Part shown: in pieces, positions 11,021 to 21,413 of the stretch
Layout of the letters: each line of letters opens with the position of its first letter
How positions within the stretch are numbered: the first letter of the stretch is position 1
Assembly: GCF_030651495.1 (NCBI RefSeq)
Contig: NZ_JAUSFI010000072.1
Location: forward strand, 1 to 64,000
DNA length: 64,000 nt
Direction: 5' to 3'
Source: Undibacterium sp.
GTDB taxonomy: Bacteria > Pseudomonadota > Gammaproteobacteria > Burkholderiales > Burkholderiaceae_D
Position numbers and translations under genes: made by a program
The notes under the pieces: model-generated
What the model was told of the DNA's origin: nothing
Seen by the model: the letters and a program-made list of their open reading frames with translations, nothing else
Databases searched by the model: none

Positions 11021-11297
11021 TGAATTCTCTTTCTATTCATAATTAATGTATCTTGCCCGCTACCCTGCTATCTGGATTAACTTGTGTATGTATCCATATT
11101 TTTTAAAAAATACTTATTTCATCATCTTTAGCGATATTTAATAACCGCGCTATTCGTCAAAAAACCCAATCAAATGGAATGTGTTATTAAGTATACAATG
11201 CTTCATAATGCTCTCGCTTGTCTAAATTAAGAATCTTCCAGATTAACCGCCCAAATGGAGGGATTTCGTGATTGCCTATGACACCAGAAAAAACAAA

Positions 11298-11331
11298 AGC
11301 CCTTGAATTTCCTAAGAAAATTCAAGGGCTT
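11298..11331 (-). terminator. Terminator downstream of icd
   Basis: AAGCCCTTGAATTT..AAATTCAAGGGCTT; on the minus strand followed by TTTGTTTTTTC. Confidence 0.7.
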
Positions 11332-11363
11332 ACAGAGCTCAATAAGAAGCAGCGAGACTCTTG

Positions 11364-12617
11364 TTACATATTTTCGATCATGACATCACCAAAACCGGAG
11401 CAAGATACTTGTGTCGCTCCTTCCATCAAGCGAGCAAAATCATAAGTTACTTTTTTGACTGTAATCGCTTTTTCTGTTGCAGAAATCAACAAATCAGCAG
11501 CTTCCAGCCAGCCCATGTGACGCAGCATCATTTCAGCGGACAAAATCAATGAACCTGGATTCACATAATCTTTACCGGCATATTTAGGTGCTGTGCCATG
11601 GGTTGCTTCGAACATCGCGATGGAATCAGACAAATTCGCGCCAGGAGCGATACCGATACCACCAACCTGAGCTGCCAATGCGTCGGAAATATAATCACCA
11701 TTTAAATTCAATGTGGCAATCACGCTATATTCGTTTGGACGCAACAAAATTTGTTGCAAGAAAGCATCAGCGATTGAATCTTTAACGATAATGTCTTTAC
11801 CGGTTTTTGGATTCTTGAACTTGCACCATGGGCCGCCATCAATCAGCTCAGCGCCGAATTCTTTTTGTGCCAAAGCATAGGCCCAATCACGGAAGCCACC
11901 TTCGGTGTACTTCATGATGTTGCCCTTATGAACGATGGTCACGGATGGCTTGTCATTGTCAATCGCATATTGGATTGCTTTACGAACCAAACGCTCAGTA
12001 CCTTCGATGGACACCGGCTTGATACCAATACCGGAAGTCTCTGGGAAGCGAATTTTTGTGACGCCCATTTCTGTCTTCAAAAATTCAATCAGCTTCTTCA
12101 CCTGTTCTGAACCTTGCTGGAATTCAATACCGGCATAGATGTCTTCCGAATTTTCACGGAAAATGACCATGTCTGTTTTATGTGGCTCACGCACAGGGGA
12201 AGGAACACCCTTGAAATAACGTACTGGACGCAGGCAAACATACAAATCGAGTTCTTGACGCAAAGCCACATTCAGGGAGCGTATGCCGCCGCCGACAGGT
12301 GTTGTCAATGGGCCCTTGATAGAAACAACGTAGTCTTTTAAGACACGCAGGGTTTCTTCAGGCAACCATACATCCGGGCCATAAACTTTGGTGGATTTTT
12401 CGCCAGCATAGATTTCCATCCAGCTGATCTTACGCTTGCCGCCGTATGCTTTGGCTACAGCTGCATCAACCACTTTCATCATGACAGGGCTGATATCTAC
12501 GCCAGTTCCATCGCCTTCGATAAAAGGAATAATAGGATTGTCTGGCACATTCAGCGAGAAATCAGCATTAACGGTAATTTTTTTACCTTCAGCGGGAACT
12601 TTAATATGTTGGTACAT
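11364..12617 (-). CDS. icd: NADP-dependent isocitrate dehydrogenase
   Basis: [82 protein letters not shown]. Confidence 0.97.
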   Translation of the reverse strand: MYQHIKVPAEGKKITVNADFSLNVPDNPIIPFIEGDGTGVDISPVMMKVVDAAVAKAYGGKRKISWMEIYAGEKSTKVYGPDVWLPEETLRVLKDYVVSIKGPLTTPVGGGIRSLNVALRQELDLYVCLRPVRYFKGVPSPVREPHKTDMVIFRENSEDIYAGIEFQQGSEQVKKLIEFLKTEMGVTKIRFPETSGIGIKPVSIEGTERLVRKAIQYAIDNDKPSVTIVHKGNIMKYTEGGFRDWAYALAQKEFGAELIDGGPWCKFKNPKTGKDIIVKDSIADAFLQQILLRPNEYSVIATLNLNGDYISDALAAQVGGIGIAPGANLSDSIAMFEATHGTAPKYAGKDYVNPGSLILSAEMMLRHMGWLEAADLLISATEKAITVKKVTYDFARLMEGATQVSCSGFGDVMIENM

Positions 12618-12985
12618 CGTTTTCTCCGTAGATTCGAGTCATCAAGCGGGTTGCGCTTTTCTCATAATATGTCTTATCTGTGCTTTGTAGAATGTACTCA
12701 TTAAAAAATAAACTCTTATATAAGACAGAAGACCACCATTTCACATTATGCACCAGTATTTTACTAGATGCCATAATTTTGCGACACTAGTCGCTTTTCG
12801 AAATTGCGACTAGTCATCTGAAAAATCATGTAAACCATCAATATGGCACTGATTTTTGTGTCAATATACTCAGTATGAAGATCAAAACCAATGAAATATA
12901 CTCACTCTTCAACGTTTTTTTAAGCATCCATACGTCAAATCCTAAAGCCTACTTGCAATCCCAGCAGTCGCAATAACCTTCACTC

Positions 12986-13531
12986 ATGAAATTGATCTTA
13001 CTCAATAAACCCTATAACGTGATGTGCCAATTCTCGGCCCACCCCACTCGCCCCACACTGGCAAACTACTTGAACATTCCCGGCGTTTATCCCGCCGGTC
13101 GTCTTGACGCTGACAGCGAAGGCTTAGTTCTGCTAACCGATGACGGACAGCTACAGCATAGCATTAGCCACCCAAATCACAAGCAAGCAAAAACCTACCT
13201 AGTTCAGGTCGAAGGGAAACCGTCTATCGAGCAACTCCATACGCTCGCCCGCCCGCTCGACTTAGGCGACTTTGTCACCCAAGCCTGCATAGTCAAACAT
13301 ATCCAACCGCCAAGCTGGATATGGGATCGGCAGCCACCGATACGGCAACGAGAAGAAATCCCTACCAGTTGGCTATGCATCATTCTTTCTGAGGGAAAAA
13401 ATCGGCAGGTCAGACGTATGACAGCCGCAGTCGGGCTGCCCACGCTGAGGCTTATACGAACCGCCATTAGCGATTTTTCGTTAGAGACGCATCCACTACT
13501 GCCCGGAGAATGGATGGAAGTCAGTCTGTAA
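12986..13531 (+). CDS. rluE: RluE-like 23S rRNA pseudouridine synthase (RsuA family)
   Basis: GRLDADSEGLVLLTDDG motif, SEGKNRQVRRMTAAVGLPTLRLIR. Confidence 0.9.
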   Translation: MKLILLNKPYNVMCQFSAHPTRPTLANYLNIPGVYPAGRLDADSEGLVLLTDDGQLQHSISHPNHKQAKTYLVQVEGKPSIEQLHTLARPLDLGDFVTQACIVKHIQPPSWIWDRQPPIRQREEIPTSWLCIILSEGKNRQVRRMTAAVGLPTLRLIRTAISDFSLETHPLLPGEWMEVSL

Positions 13532-13797
13532 GCAATTCCAGATCAACGTCTGCCTATATGACCCATCTTGATTTCAATGAATGCGAAGCTAAGCAATGCT
13601 CTCGTTCACAGGCAATTTAGCAAGCAATGCAGAAATGGTTACGGCATGGCTTTTTTACTAAAAATTTCAACAAGATATTTTATTTTGTCGCACCAACACT
13701 GCTGCAAACGTAATTACCTATTTTTAGGTCATGTGATCTAGCCGTAGTACACTATGCACTGCCTAGAAGTTTATAAAATATTCTATTAATTCTTTCA

Positions 13798-14250
13798 ATG
13801 ATCGCCATGCAAAGTATTTACCTTCGCCTACTCTCCGTAACCACTCTCGCACTAGCGGCCGCATCGGCTGGCAACGCACAAACAAAATTACCCGTAACAC
13901 AATTGTCGGCGGGTATTTACGTGATTCAGGCAGAGGTGGCTGCGACAGATGCAGAGCGTCAGCAAGGATTGATGATGCGTACAAAAATGGGGCCCAGCGA
14001 AGGTATGGTATTTGATTTTGGCGCACCTGCAGGAGTGTGCATGTGGATGAAAAACACCTTGATTCCTTTGTCCGTCGCTTTTATAGATAACGAAGGAAAA
14101 ATCATCAACATAGAAGACATGCAACCGGAAACACTAGATTCACATTGCGCCAAGAAAGTCGTTCGTTATGCGCTTGAAATGAACCAAGCTTGGTTTAAGC
14201 AAAAAAACATTAAGCCAGGCAGCAAAATTAACGGCTTGCCACTGCATTGA
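13798..14250 (+). CDS. DUF192 family secreted/periplasmic protein
   Basis: Signal peptide, EVAATDAERQQGLMMRTKMGPSEGMVFDFG..CMWMKNTLIPLSVAFID. Confidence 0.88.
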   Translation: MIAMQSIYLRLLSVTTLALAAASAGNAQTKLPVTQLSAGIYVIQAEVAATDAERQQGLMMRTKMGPSEGMVFDFGAPAGVCMWMKNTLIPLSVAFIDNEGKIINIEDMQPETLDSHCAKKVVRYALEMNQAWFKQKNIKPGSKINGLPLH

Positions 14251-14322
14251 TTTATGCGGAGAGTAAAGGAACGTAAATAATAGTAAAAAGCTACTCAATG
14301 ACAATATTGAGTATTGGAACGC

Positions 14323-14351
14323 AAAAAACCGCAATTTGATTGCGGTTTTTT
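14323..14351. terminator. Bidirectional terminator between DUF192 gene and rpsT
   Basis: AAAAAACCGCAATTTGATTGCGGTTTTTT between convergent genes. Confidence 0.8.
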
Positions 14352-14410
14352 ATTTCACTGCTAATAAACATTATGTACGCACCAAAGATGCGTCACAATT
14401 AAAGCGTTTA

Positions 14411-14674
14411 TTAAGCCAATGCTTTCAAAGCTGAAGACAAACGGCTCTTATGACGAGCTGCTTTGTTTTTATGGATAATTTTCTTATCAGCAATGCGATC
14501 AATCGTAGAGATTGAATTTTGGTAAATTACAGCTGCAGCAGCTTTATCACCGGCTTCGATTGCTTTACGAACAGCTTTGATTGCTGTGCGCAGAGTCGAA
14601 CGCTGGCTAGAGTTGTGTGCGTTTTGTTTTACTGCTTGACGAGCACGCTTGCGTGCTTGTGCGGTATTTGCCAT
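14411..14674 (-). CDS. rpsT: 30S ribosomal protein S20
   Basis: [39 protein letters not shown]. Confidence 0.97.
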   Translation of the reverse strand: MANTAQARKRARQAVKQNAHNSSQRSTLRTAIKAVRKAIEAGDKAAAAVIYQNSISTIDRIADKKIIHKNKAARHKSRLSSALKALA

Positions 14675-14970
14675 GAGATTTCCTAAACGTGGTCAAAGCG
14701 ACGGGTTCAAAGTGACCTCACAAGATTGCCACGCCGCATAATTTCTTTACAGCTTTGCAGTATAACTTCTTTTTTTTACATTAGCAAGCAACGTACTGCT
14801 TTTGCAGGAAACAGCAAAAAAACCTCAAACACCTGTTGTATTCATCACTAAATCAACATCAAAACTATTCACTGATTTGCTTATTTTAAACGACAGTATC
14901 TGCGTTTATTTACTCAAAACCTACGCACTTTTCTTTTACACTGCAATTATTACGGCTTTGGACTATTTTT

Positions 14971-15571
14971 ATGCAATGCTTCGATCTGACACGGCAAGGA
15001 CAGCATGCCCGTCTGAAACCATTAATACAAGATCACCTATCAGACCTTCGATCCGCCGTAGCTGATGGCAAATTATGGTAACTGTTCTTTACAATAGTCC
15101 CGATTTTTGACAACACGCAAAATTGGTTGAACTCTGCACTAGAAATGTAACTGCAGCAAAATGCGATTCCTTTTATTGTAAGAAACAGGCTCAGCGGAAA
15201 TTATAGGTTCCACACGCTACGGCAATATAGACCATAATAATAAACGCTTGGCGATAGGCGATAGCTGGTACGCCAGCAGTGCACAAAGAACCGCCATCAA
15301 CACCGAATGCAGGCGCTTGTTATTGACGCATGTTTTTGAGGTTTTTGAGCGTAATGCGGTGGAGTTTCGTACCGACTGGTTTAACCGAAAGTCGCAAGCT
15401 CGATTGAACGACTCGGGGGCAAAACGCGATGGCGTATAGCGTAGTCACACCAGTCACACCATATTGCCCGATGGCCGTGTACGTGGCACCGTGGTGTGCA
15501 GCATCCTCCAGCACCAGTGGATGAACATCAAAAAGAATTTGCAATATATATTGAATAAAGATAGGGGCTAA
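14971..15571 (+). pseudogene. Decayed GNAT (RimJ/RimL-like) N-acetyltransferase gene
   Basis: Fragments in order but interrupted: MQCFDLTRQGQHARLKPLIQDHLSDLRSAVADGKLW* / FDNTQNWLNSALEM* / IPFIVRNRLSG (frameshift) EIIGSTRYGNIDHNNKRLAIGDSWYASSAQRTAINTECRRLLLTHVFEVFERNAVEFRTDWFNRKSQARLNDSGAKRDGV* / DGRVRGTVVCSILQHQWMNIKKNL. Confidence 0.82.
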
Positions 15572-15572
15572 T

Positions 15573-16742
15573 GTGCTAATCGATTTTTTCTTTACCTTGA
15601 AGGACGCCAAAATTCCGGTCTCTATCAAGGAGTTTTTAATGTTGCTGGAGGCCATGGAAAAAGGCCTGATCAGCATGTCTATGGATGATTTTTATTTTCT
15701 GTCGCGCACCATCATGGTCAAGGATGAGGCGCACTATGATAAATTCGATAAGGCTTTTGGTTTATATTTCAAAGGCATAGACACCATTTTTGAAAAACAT
15801 CCGGAAATTCCGCTCGAATGGCTAAGCAAACGGATGGAGCGAGAACTAACCGATGAGCAAAAAGCGGCGATAGAAAAATTTGGCTACGATAAATTAATGG
15901 ATAGGCTGCAAGAGCTATTCAAAGAACAAAAAGAGCGGCATGAAGGCGGTAATAAATGGATAGGTACCGGCGGCACCTCACCATTTGGTAACGGTGGTCA
16001 AAATCCTGAAGGCATACGCATCGGCGGTAAAGGCGGCAGCCGCACAGCCGTCAAGGTTTGGGAGGCCCGTGCCTTTCGCGACTACGACACCGAGCGCGAA
16101 TTAGGCACCCGCAACATCAAGGTGGCACTACGCCGCCTGCGTAAGTTTGCGCGCCATGGCGCAGAAGATGAATTGGCGTTGGATGCCACCATCAAAGCCA
16201 CGGCCAACAATGCCGGCTATCTGGATATAAAGATGCAGCCAGAGCGAAAAAATAATATCAAGGTGCTCATGCTGCTAGATGTAGGCGGCACCATGGATGA
16301 CCATATTGCGCGCACCGAAGAATTGTTTTCAGCAGCGAAAACCGAATTCAAGAATATGGAATTTTTCTATTTTCATAACTGCGTCTATGATCACTTATGG
16401 AAAAACAACCGTCGGCGCCATGCAGAAAAATTCCCGACCTGGGATATCTTGCGCAAATACACACCAGATACCAAGGTCATTTTTGTCGGCGACGCCACCA
16501 TGAGTCCCTATGAAATTCTTCAACCCGGTGGTTCGGTTGAATATAACAATGAAGAAGCCGGGTCGACATGGCTGCAACGATTTACCTCCAGTTTCCCCAA
16601 ATTTATCTGGCTCAACCCGGAACCGGAAGGTTTATGGCAGTACAGGCAATCAGTTTCTGTGATCCGGCAAATTATGAATAATCGAATGTTCCCCGTCACC
16701 ATTGATGGATTAGAACGTGGGATGCGATTATTAAGCAAGTAG
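15573..16742 (+). CDS. VWA/CoxE-like domain protein
   Basis: MLIDFFFTLKDAKIPVSIKEFLMLLEAMEKGL..; MLLDVGGTMDDHIARTEELFSAAK MIDAS-like segment; GTG start. Confidence 0.85.
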   Translation: MLIDFFFTLKDAKIPVSIKEFLMLLEAMEKGLISMSMDDFYFLSRTIMVKDEAHYDKFDKAFGLYFKGIDTIFEKHPEIPLEWLSKRMERELTDEQKAAIEKFGYDKLMDRLQELFKEQKERHEGGNKWIGTGGTSPFGNGGQNPEGIRIGGKGGSRTAVKVWEARAFRDYDTERELGTRNIKVALRRLRKFARHGAEDELALDATIKATANNAGYLDIKMQPERKNNIKVLMLLDVGGTMDDHIARTEELFSAAKTEFKNMEFFYFHNCVYDHLWKNNRRRHAEKFPTWDILRKYTPDTKVIFVGDATMSPYEILQPGGSVEYNNEEAGSTWLQRFTSSFPKFIWLNPEPEGLWQYRQSVSVIRQIMNNRMFPVTIDGLERGMRLLSK

Positions 16743-16904
16743 CGTGCAAATGAGCGAAGCGCCTCTGCCAATTTCACTGTACATAAAATCAGCAATTGCA
16801 GCTACAATAGCCCTTCTACATTGCCAGGCATTTGATTTATCATGCCCGCAATAAAAAATTGCACGCTTAAAATTGATCATCAGTAGTCTTACCAAATTCA
16901 TCGC

Positions 16905-18896
16905 ATGGCCACTAAAAAAAACACTTCTCCATCCGACTATAGCGAATCATCCATCCGTGTCCTCAAAGGACTGGAACCGGTCAAGCAAAGACCGGGTATG
17001 TACACCCGCACCGAGAATCCGCTGCACATTATTCAAGAGGTCATCGACAATGCCTCCGATGAGGCTTTGGGTGGCCATTGCCAACATATTCTGGTCACAG
17101 TGAATGCCGACAGCAGTATCAGCGTAGAGGATGACGGGCGTGGCATTCCAGTGGGCTTGCATCCGGAAGAGCAAGTGCCGACGGTAGAAATCGTCTTCAC
17201 GCGCCTGCATGCCGGTGGCAAGTTTGACAAAGGCTCTGGTGGCGCTTACGCTTTTTCTGGCGGCTTGCATGGCGTGGGTGTATCCGTTACCAATGCGCTC
17301 TCTAAACGACTCGAAATCACGGTCTGGCGCGAAGCTGGCATGCACAAACTGACCTTTGCCAATGGCGATGTGATTGAACCCTTGAGCAGCCAGCCTTTAG
17401 CGCGTGGCGACAAAAAAAGCGGCACCCGCGTAACGATCTGGCCCGACGCCAAATATTTTGATTCACCGAACATCTCGACCAACGAACTGCAAAGACTGCT
17501 GCGCTCGAAAGCGGTATTGCTGCCCGGCGTCAAAGTTACCCTGAACAATCTGAAAACGGGCGAAAGCCAGACCTGGCAATACGATCAGGGCTTACGCGGC
17601 TACCTGACCGAGGCGCTGGCGCAATCATCGCATGGTGAACCGCTGATCCCGCTGTTTGAAGGCGAACAATTTGCCAGTGCCGATGCCGACGGCTTTGCCG
17701 AAGGCGAAGGGGCATCCTGGGTCGTGGCATGGACCGAGGAAGGCACGGTAGTGCGCGAATCTTTCGTCAATCTGATTCCCACCACGGCCGGCGGCACCCA
17801 TGAATCCGGTTTGCGCGAAGGCCTGTTTGGCGCGGTGAAGGGTTTTGTCGAAATGCACTCGCTGCTGCCGAAAGGCGTCAAGCTATTGCCCGAAGATGTC
17901 TTTGCACGCGTCTCTTTTGTCTTATCCGCCAAAGTACTCGACCCACAATTTCAAGGGCAGATCAAGGAAAGACTCAATTCGCGCGATGCCGTGCGACTGG
18001 TATCGAGCTTCACCAAACCTCCGCTAGAATTGTGGCTCAATTCTCATGTGGATTATGGCAAAAAGCTGGCAGAACTGGTCATCAAACAGGCGCAATCGCG
18101 TTTGCGCTCATTGCAAAAAGTCGAAAAGAAAAAGTCCTCGGGCGTGGCGGTCTTGCCGGGCAAACTGACGGATTGCGAATCCAGTGACATCACCCGCAAT
18201 GAGCTGTTTCTGGTAGAGGGTGACTCTGCCGGCGGCTCCGCCAAAATGGGGCGCGACAAAGAATTTCAGGCCATTTTACCTTTACGCGGCAAGGTGCTGA
18301 ACACCTGGGAATCTGAACGCGATCGCCTGTTTGCCAACAATGAGATACACGACATTGCCGTCGCGATCGGTGTTGATCCGCACGGCATTAAAGATAATCC
18401 GGATATCTCGAATCTGCGCTACGGAAAAATTTGCATACTCTCGGATGCGGACGTCGATGGTTCGCACATCCAGGTCTTGTTGCTGACCCTGTTTTTCAAA
18501 CATTTTCCGCAGTTGATAGCGCGCGGACACATCTGCATCGCACGTCCACCTTTGTACCGTGTCGATGCGCCGGCACGCGGCAAAAAACCGGCACAAAAAA
18601 TCTATGCGCTGGACCAGGGGGAGCTGATCGCAATAGAAGATAAATTACGCAAAGATGGCGTCAAGGAAGGCGCCTGGGCAATCTCGCGCTTTAAAGGTCT
18701 GGGTGAAATGAATGCCGGACAATTATGGGAAACCACCATGAACCCCGACACCCGCCGCCTGTTGCCAGTCGCCCTCGGTGAATTCGATCAAGACTTTTCA
18801 GAAGCGCGCTTCACTATGCTGATGGGCAAAGGCGAAGCGGCAGCCAGGCGCGCCTGGCTGGAAGAGCACGGCAATGAAGCCGAAGCGGATATTTAG
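16905..18896 (+). CDS. parE: DNA topoisomerase IV subunit B
   Basis: GHKL ATPase and TOPRIM (LFLVEGDSAGGSAKMGRDKEFQAILPLRGKVLN); paired with parC. Confidence 0.96.
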   Translation: MATKKNTSPSDYSESSIRVLKGLEPVKQRPGMYTRTENPLHIIQEVIDNASDEALGGHCQHILVTVNADSSISVEDDGRGIPVGLHPEEQVPTVEIVFTRLHAGGKFDKGSGGAYAFSGGLHGVGVSVTNALSKRLEITVWREAGMHKLTFANGDVIEPLSSQPLARGDKKSGTRVTIWPDAKYFDSPNISTNELQRLLRSKAVLLPGVKVTLNNLKTGESQTWQYDQGLRGYLTEALAQSSHGEPLIPLFEGEQFASADADGFAEGEGASWVVAWTEEGTVVRESFVNLIPTTAGGTHESGLREGLFGAVKGFVEMHSLLPKGVKLLPEDVFARVSFVLSAKVLDPQFQGQIKERLNSRDAVRLVSSFTKPPLELWLNSHVDYGKKLAELVIKQAQSRLRSLQKVEKKKSSGVAVLPGKLTDCESSDITRNELFLVEGDSAGGSAKMGRDKEFQAILPLRGKVLNTWESERDRLFANNEIHDIAVAIGVDPHGIKDNPDISNLRYGKICILSDADVDGSHIQVLLLTLFFKHFPQLIARGHICIARPPLYRVDAPARGKKPAQKIYALDQGELIAIEDKLRKDGVKEGAWAISRFKGLGEMNAGQLWETTMNPDTRRLLPVALGEFDQDFSEARFTMLMGKGEAAARRAWLEEHGNEAEADI

Positions 18897-18914
18897 CCAT
18901 CTAAAAACAGAACA

Positions 18915-18972
18915 CGCACTATCCATGCGCCTTACAGGCCATAAATGCCTGAAAACCCGCATGGATAGTGCG
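18915..18972. repeat. Dispersed palindromic intergenic repeat, copy 2
   Basis: 15-bp perfect inverted repeat CGCACTATCCATGCG / CGCATGGATAGTGCG with inner CAGGC..GCCTG stem. Confidence 0.85.
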
Positions 18973-19042
18973 CAAGCAATTAATGAATCTACATTGGTGA
19001 AGCTAATTCACCAAACACTCTAACGAATAAAACCCTGGCACC

Positions 19043-21358
19043 ATGAGCGAACAAGCAAATTTATTTGAAGAATCCGCCGGCGGCGGCAATGCCGGCGAAA
19101 CACTGACACTGGCCAGCTTTGCCGAGCGAGCCTATCTGGATTACGCCATTTCAGTCGTCAAGGGCCGCGCCCTGCCCGACGTCTGCGATGGCCAAAAACC
19201 GGTGCAACGGCGCATTCTGTATTCGATGAACGAGCTGGGCTTAAATTCAGCCGCCAAACCGCGCAAATCAGCCACCGTGGTCGGTGATGTGCTCGGTAAG
19301 CTGCATCCGCATGGCGACCAGTCGGTGTATGACGCCATGGTGCGGATGGCGCAAGATTTTTCGCTGCGTTACCCTTTAGTTGATGGTCAGGGTAACTTCG
19401 GCTCACGCGACGGTGACGGTGCAGCGGCGATGCGATATACCGAAGCACGCCTGACGCCGATTTCCAAGCTGCTGCTAGATGAAATCGATTTTGGCACGGT
19501 AGATTTCCAGCCCAATTATGATGGCTCTTATAAAGAACCCACTTTACTGCCAGGCCGTTTGCCGTTTGTGCTGCTCAATGGCGCATCGGGCATCGCGGTG
19601 GGTATGGCGACCGAGATCCCTTCGCATAATCTGACTGAAGTGGCGAAAGCGGCAGTCGCCCTGATCCGCAACCCGGCTTTGAGCCACAGTGAATTGATGA
19701 GTCTGGTCCCCGGTCCGGACTTCCCTGGCGGTGGCCAAATCATCACGCCGACAGCGGCGATTGCCGACATCTACGCGAATGGCCGTGGCAGCATAAAGGT
19801 CAGGGCGCGCTGGAAGATAGAAGAGTTGGCACGTGGCCAGTGGCAGGCGGTCATTACCGAACTGCCGCCGGGCACGTCATCACAAAAAGTATTGGAAGAG
19901 ATAGAGGAAATCACCAATCCGAAAATCAAGATGGGGAAAAAATCCCTCTCGCCTGAACAGATCAGCTTAAAACAAACACTGCTGTCGGTGCTTGATACGG
20001 TACGTGATGAATCCGGCAGGGATGCGGCAGTGCGCCTGGTGTTGGAGCCAAAATCGAAGAATCAGGACCAAGCCGAATTCATGCAAATGTTGCTGGCGCA
20101 TACCTCGCTGGAAACTTCAAACTCGCTCAATCTGGTGATGATAGGTGGCGATGGCCGGCCACGCCAGAAAGGTTTGCTGGAAATTTTGAGCGAGTGGATT
20201 GCCTTCCGCTTCGCCACCGTCACGCGTCGCACCCAGTACAAACTGAAAAAAGTCGATGATCGCATTCACATTTTAGAAGGACGCGAAACAGTTTTACTCA
20301 ATATCGACAAGGTCATCAAAATCATTCGTGAAGCGGATGAACCTAAAGCGGCACTGATACAAGCTTTCAAGCTTTCTGACCGCCAGGCGGAAGACATCCT
20401 TGAAATCCGTTTACGTCAATTAGCACGGCTCGAATCGATTAAAATTCAACAAGAATTAGCCGAACTGCGCGATGAAAAAACCGGCTTACAACATTTGCTG
20501 GACGATCCTGGCGCAATGAAAAAATGCATCATCAAGGAAATTGAAACGGATGCGAAACAATACGGTGACGCCCGTCGCACCCTGATTGAAGAGGCGCAAA
20601 GAGCGTCGATAGAACAAAAAATCATCGACGAGCCAGTGACTGTCGTGATTTCAGAAAAAGGCTGGGTACGCGCTCGTACTGGTCATGAGCACGATGCAGC
20701 GCAATTCACCTTTAAGGCAGGCGATGCTTTGTATGGCACCTTTGAATGCCGTACCATAGACAATATGCTGGTATTTGGCTCGAATGGCCGCGTATATTCA
20801 GTGGCGGTCTCCGCCCTGCCCGGCGCGCGTGGAGACGGCATCCCGATTACTACCTTGATTGATCTCGCCAGCGGCACACGCATCTTGCATTATTTTGCCG
20901 GCAACACTGAATCCAATTTATTGTTAGCGTCGACGGCGGGTTATGGCTTCACTGCCAAAGTCGCCGACATGATGGGACGAATGAAGGCAGGCAAAGCCTT
21001 TATGACCCTCGATGAGGGTGATAAGCCATTGCCGCCTGCATTGATCGCCACAGACGCCAGTGCGATAGCCTGTCTATCTGAAAAAGGGCGATTATTGGTC
21101 TTTGGTCTGGCCGAAATCAAGCAACTCTCCAGCGGCGGACGTGGCGTGATCCTAATGGAGCTGGAAGACAAGGAGAAACTCTTGGCGGTTACAGCCATCA
21201 GTCAAAAAGGTGTCAGGGTATCGGGTATTGGTCGCGCTGCAAAACCGCAAGAGATCAATTTAAGCGCGAATGGGCTTGCACTGCATATTGGCAAACGTGC
21301 GCGCAAAGGCAAAGCCTTGGAGTCAAAAATAAAAGCAACAGAAATTCATCGCCTGTAA
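19043..21358 (+). CDS. parC: DNA topoisomerase IV subunit A
   Basis: [49 protein letters not shown]. Confidence 0.96.
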   Translation: MSEQANLFEESAGGGNAGETLTLASFAERAYLDYAISVVKGRALPDVCDGQKPVQRRILYSMNELGLNSAAKPRKSATVVGDVLGKLHPHGDQSVYDAMVRMAQDFSLRYPLVDGQGNFGSRDGDGAAAMRYTEARLTPISKLLLDEIDFGTVDFQPNYDGSYKEPTLLPGRLPFVLLNGASGIAVGMATEIPSHNLTEVAKAAVALIRNPALSHSELMSLVPGPDFPGGGQIITPTAAIADIYANGRGSIKVRARWKIEELARGQWQAVITELPPGTSSQKVLEEIEEITNPKIKMGKKSLSPEQISLKQTLLSVLDTVRDESGRDAAVRLVLEPKSKNQDQAEFMQMLLAHTSLETSNSLNLVMIGGDGRPRQKGLLEILSEWIAFRFATVTRRTQYKLKKVDDRIHILEGRETVLLNIDKVIKIIREADEPKAALIQAFKLSDRQAEDILEIRLRQLARLESIKIQQELAELRDEKTGLQHLLDDPGAMKKCIIKEIETDAKQYGDARRTLIEEAQRASIEQKIIDEPVTVVISEKGWVRARTGHEHDAAQFTFKAGDALYGTFECRTIDNMLVFGSNGRVYSVAVSALPGARGDGIPITTLIDLASGTRILHYFAGNTESNLLLASTAGYGFTAKVADMMGRMKAGKAFMTLDEGDKPLPPALIATDASAIACLSEKGRLLVFGLAEIKQLSSGGRGVILMELEDKEKLLAVTAISQKGVRVSGIGRAAKPQEINLSANGLALHIGKRARKGKALESKIKATEIHRL

Positions 21359-21413
21359 AAGCTTTTCATACGACAGAGAGTGTGCAGATGTTCGCTTGCA
21401 CACTCTCGTCAAT

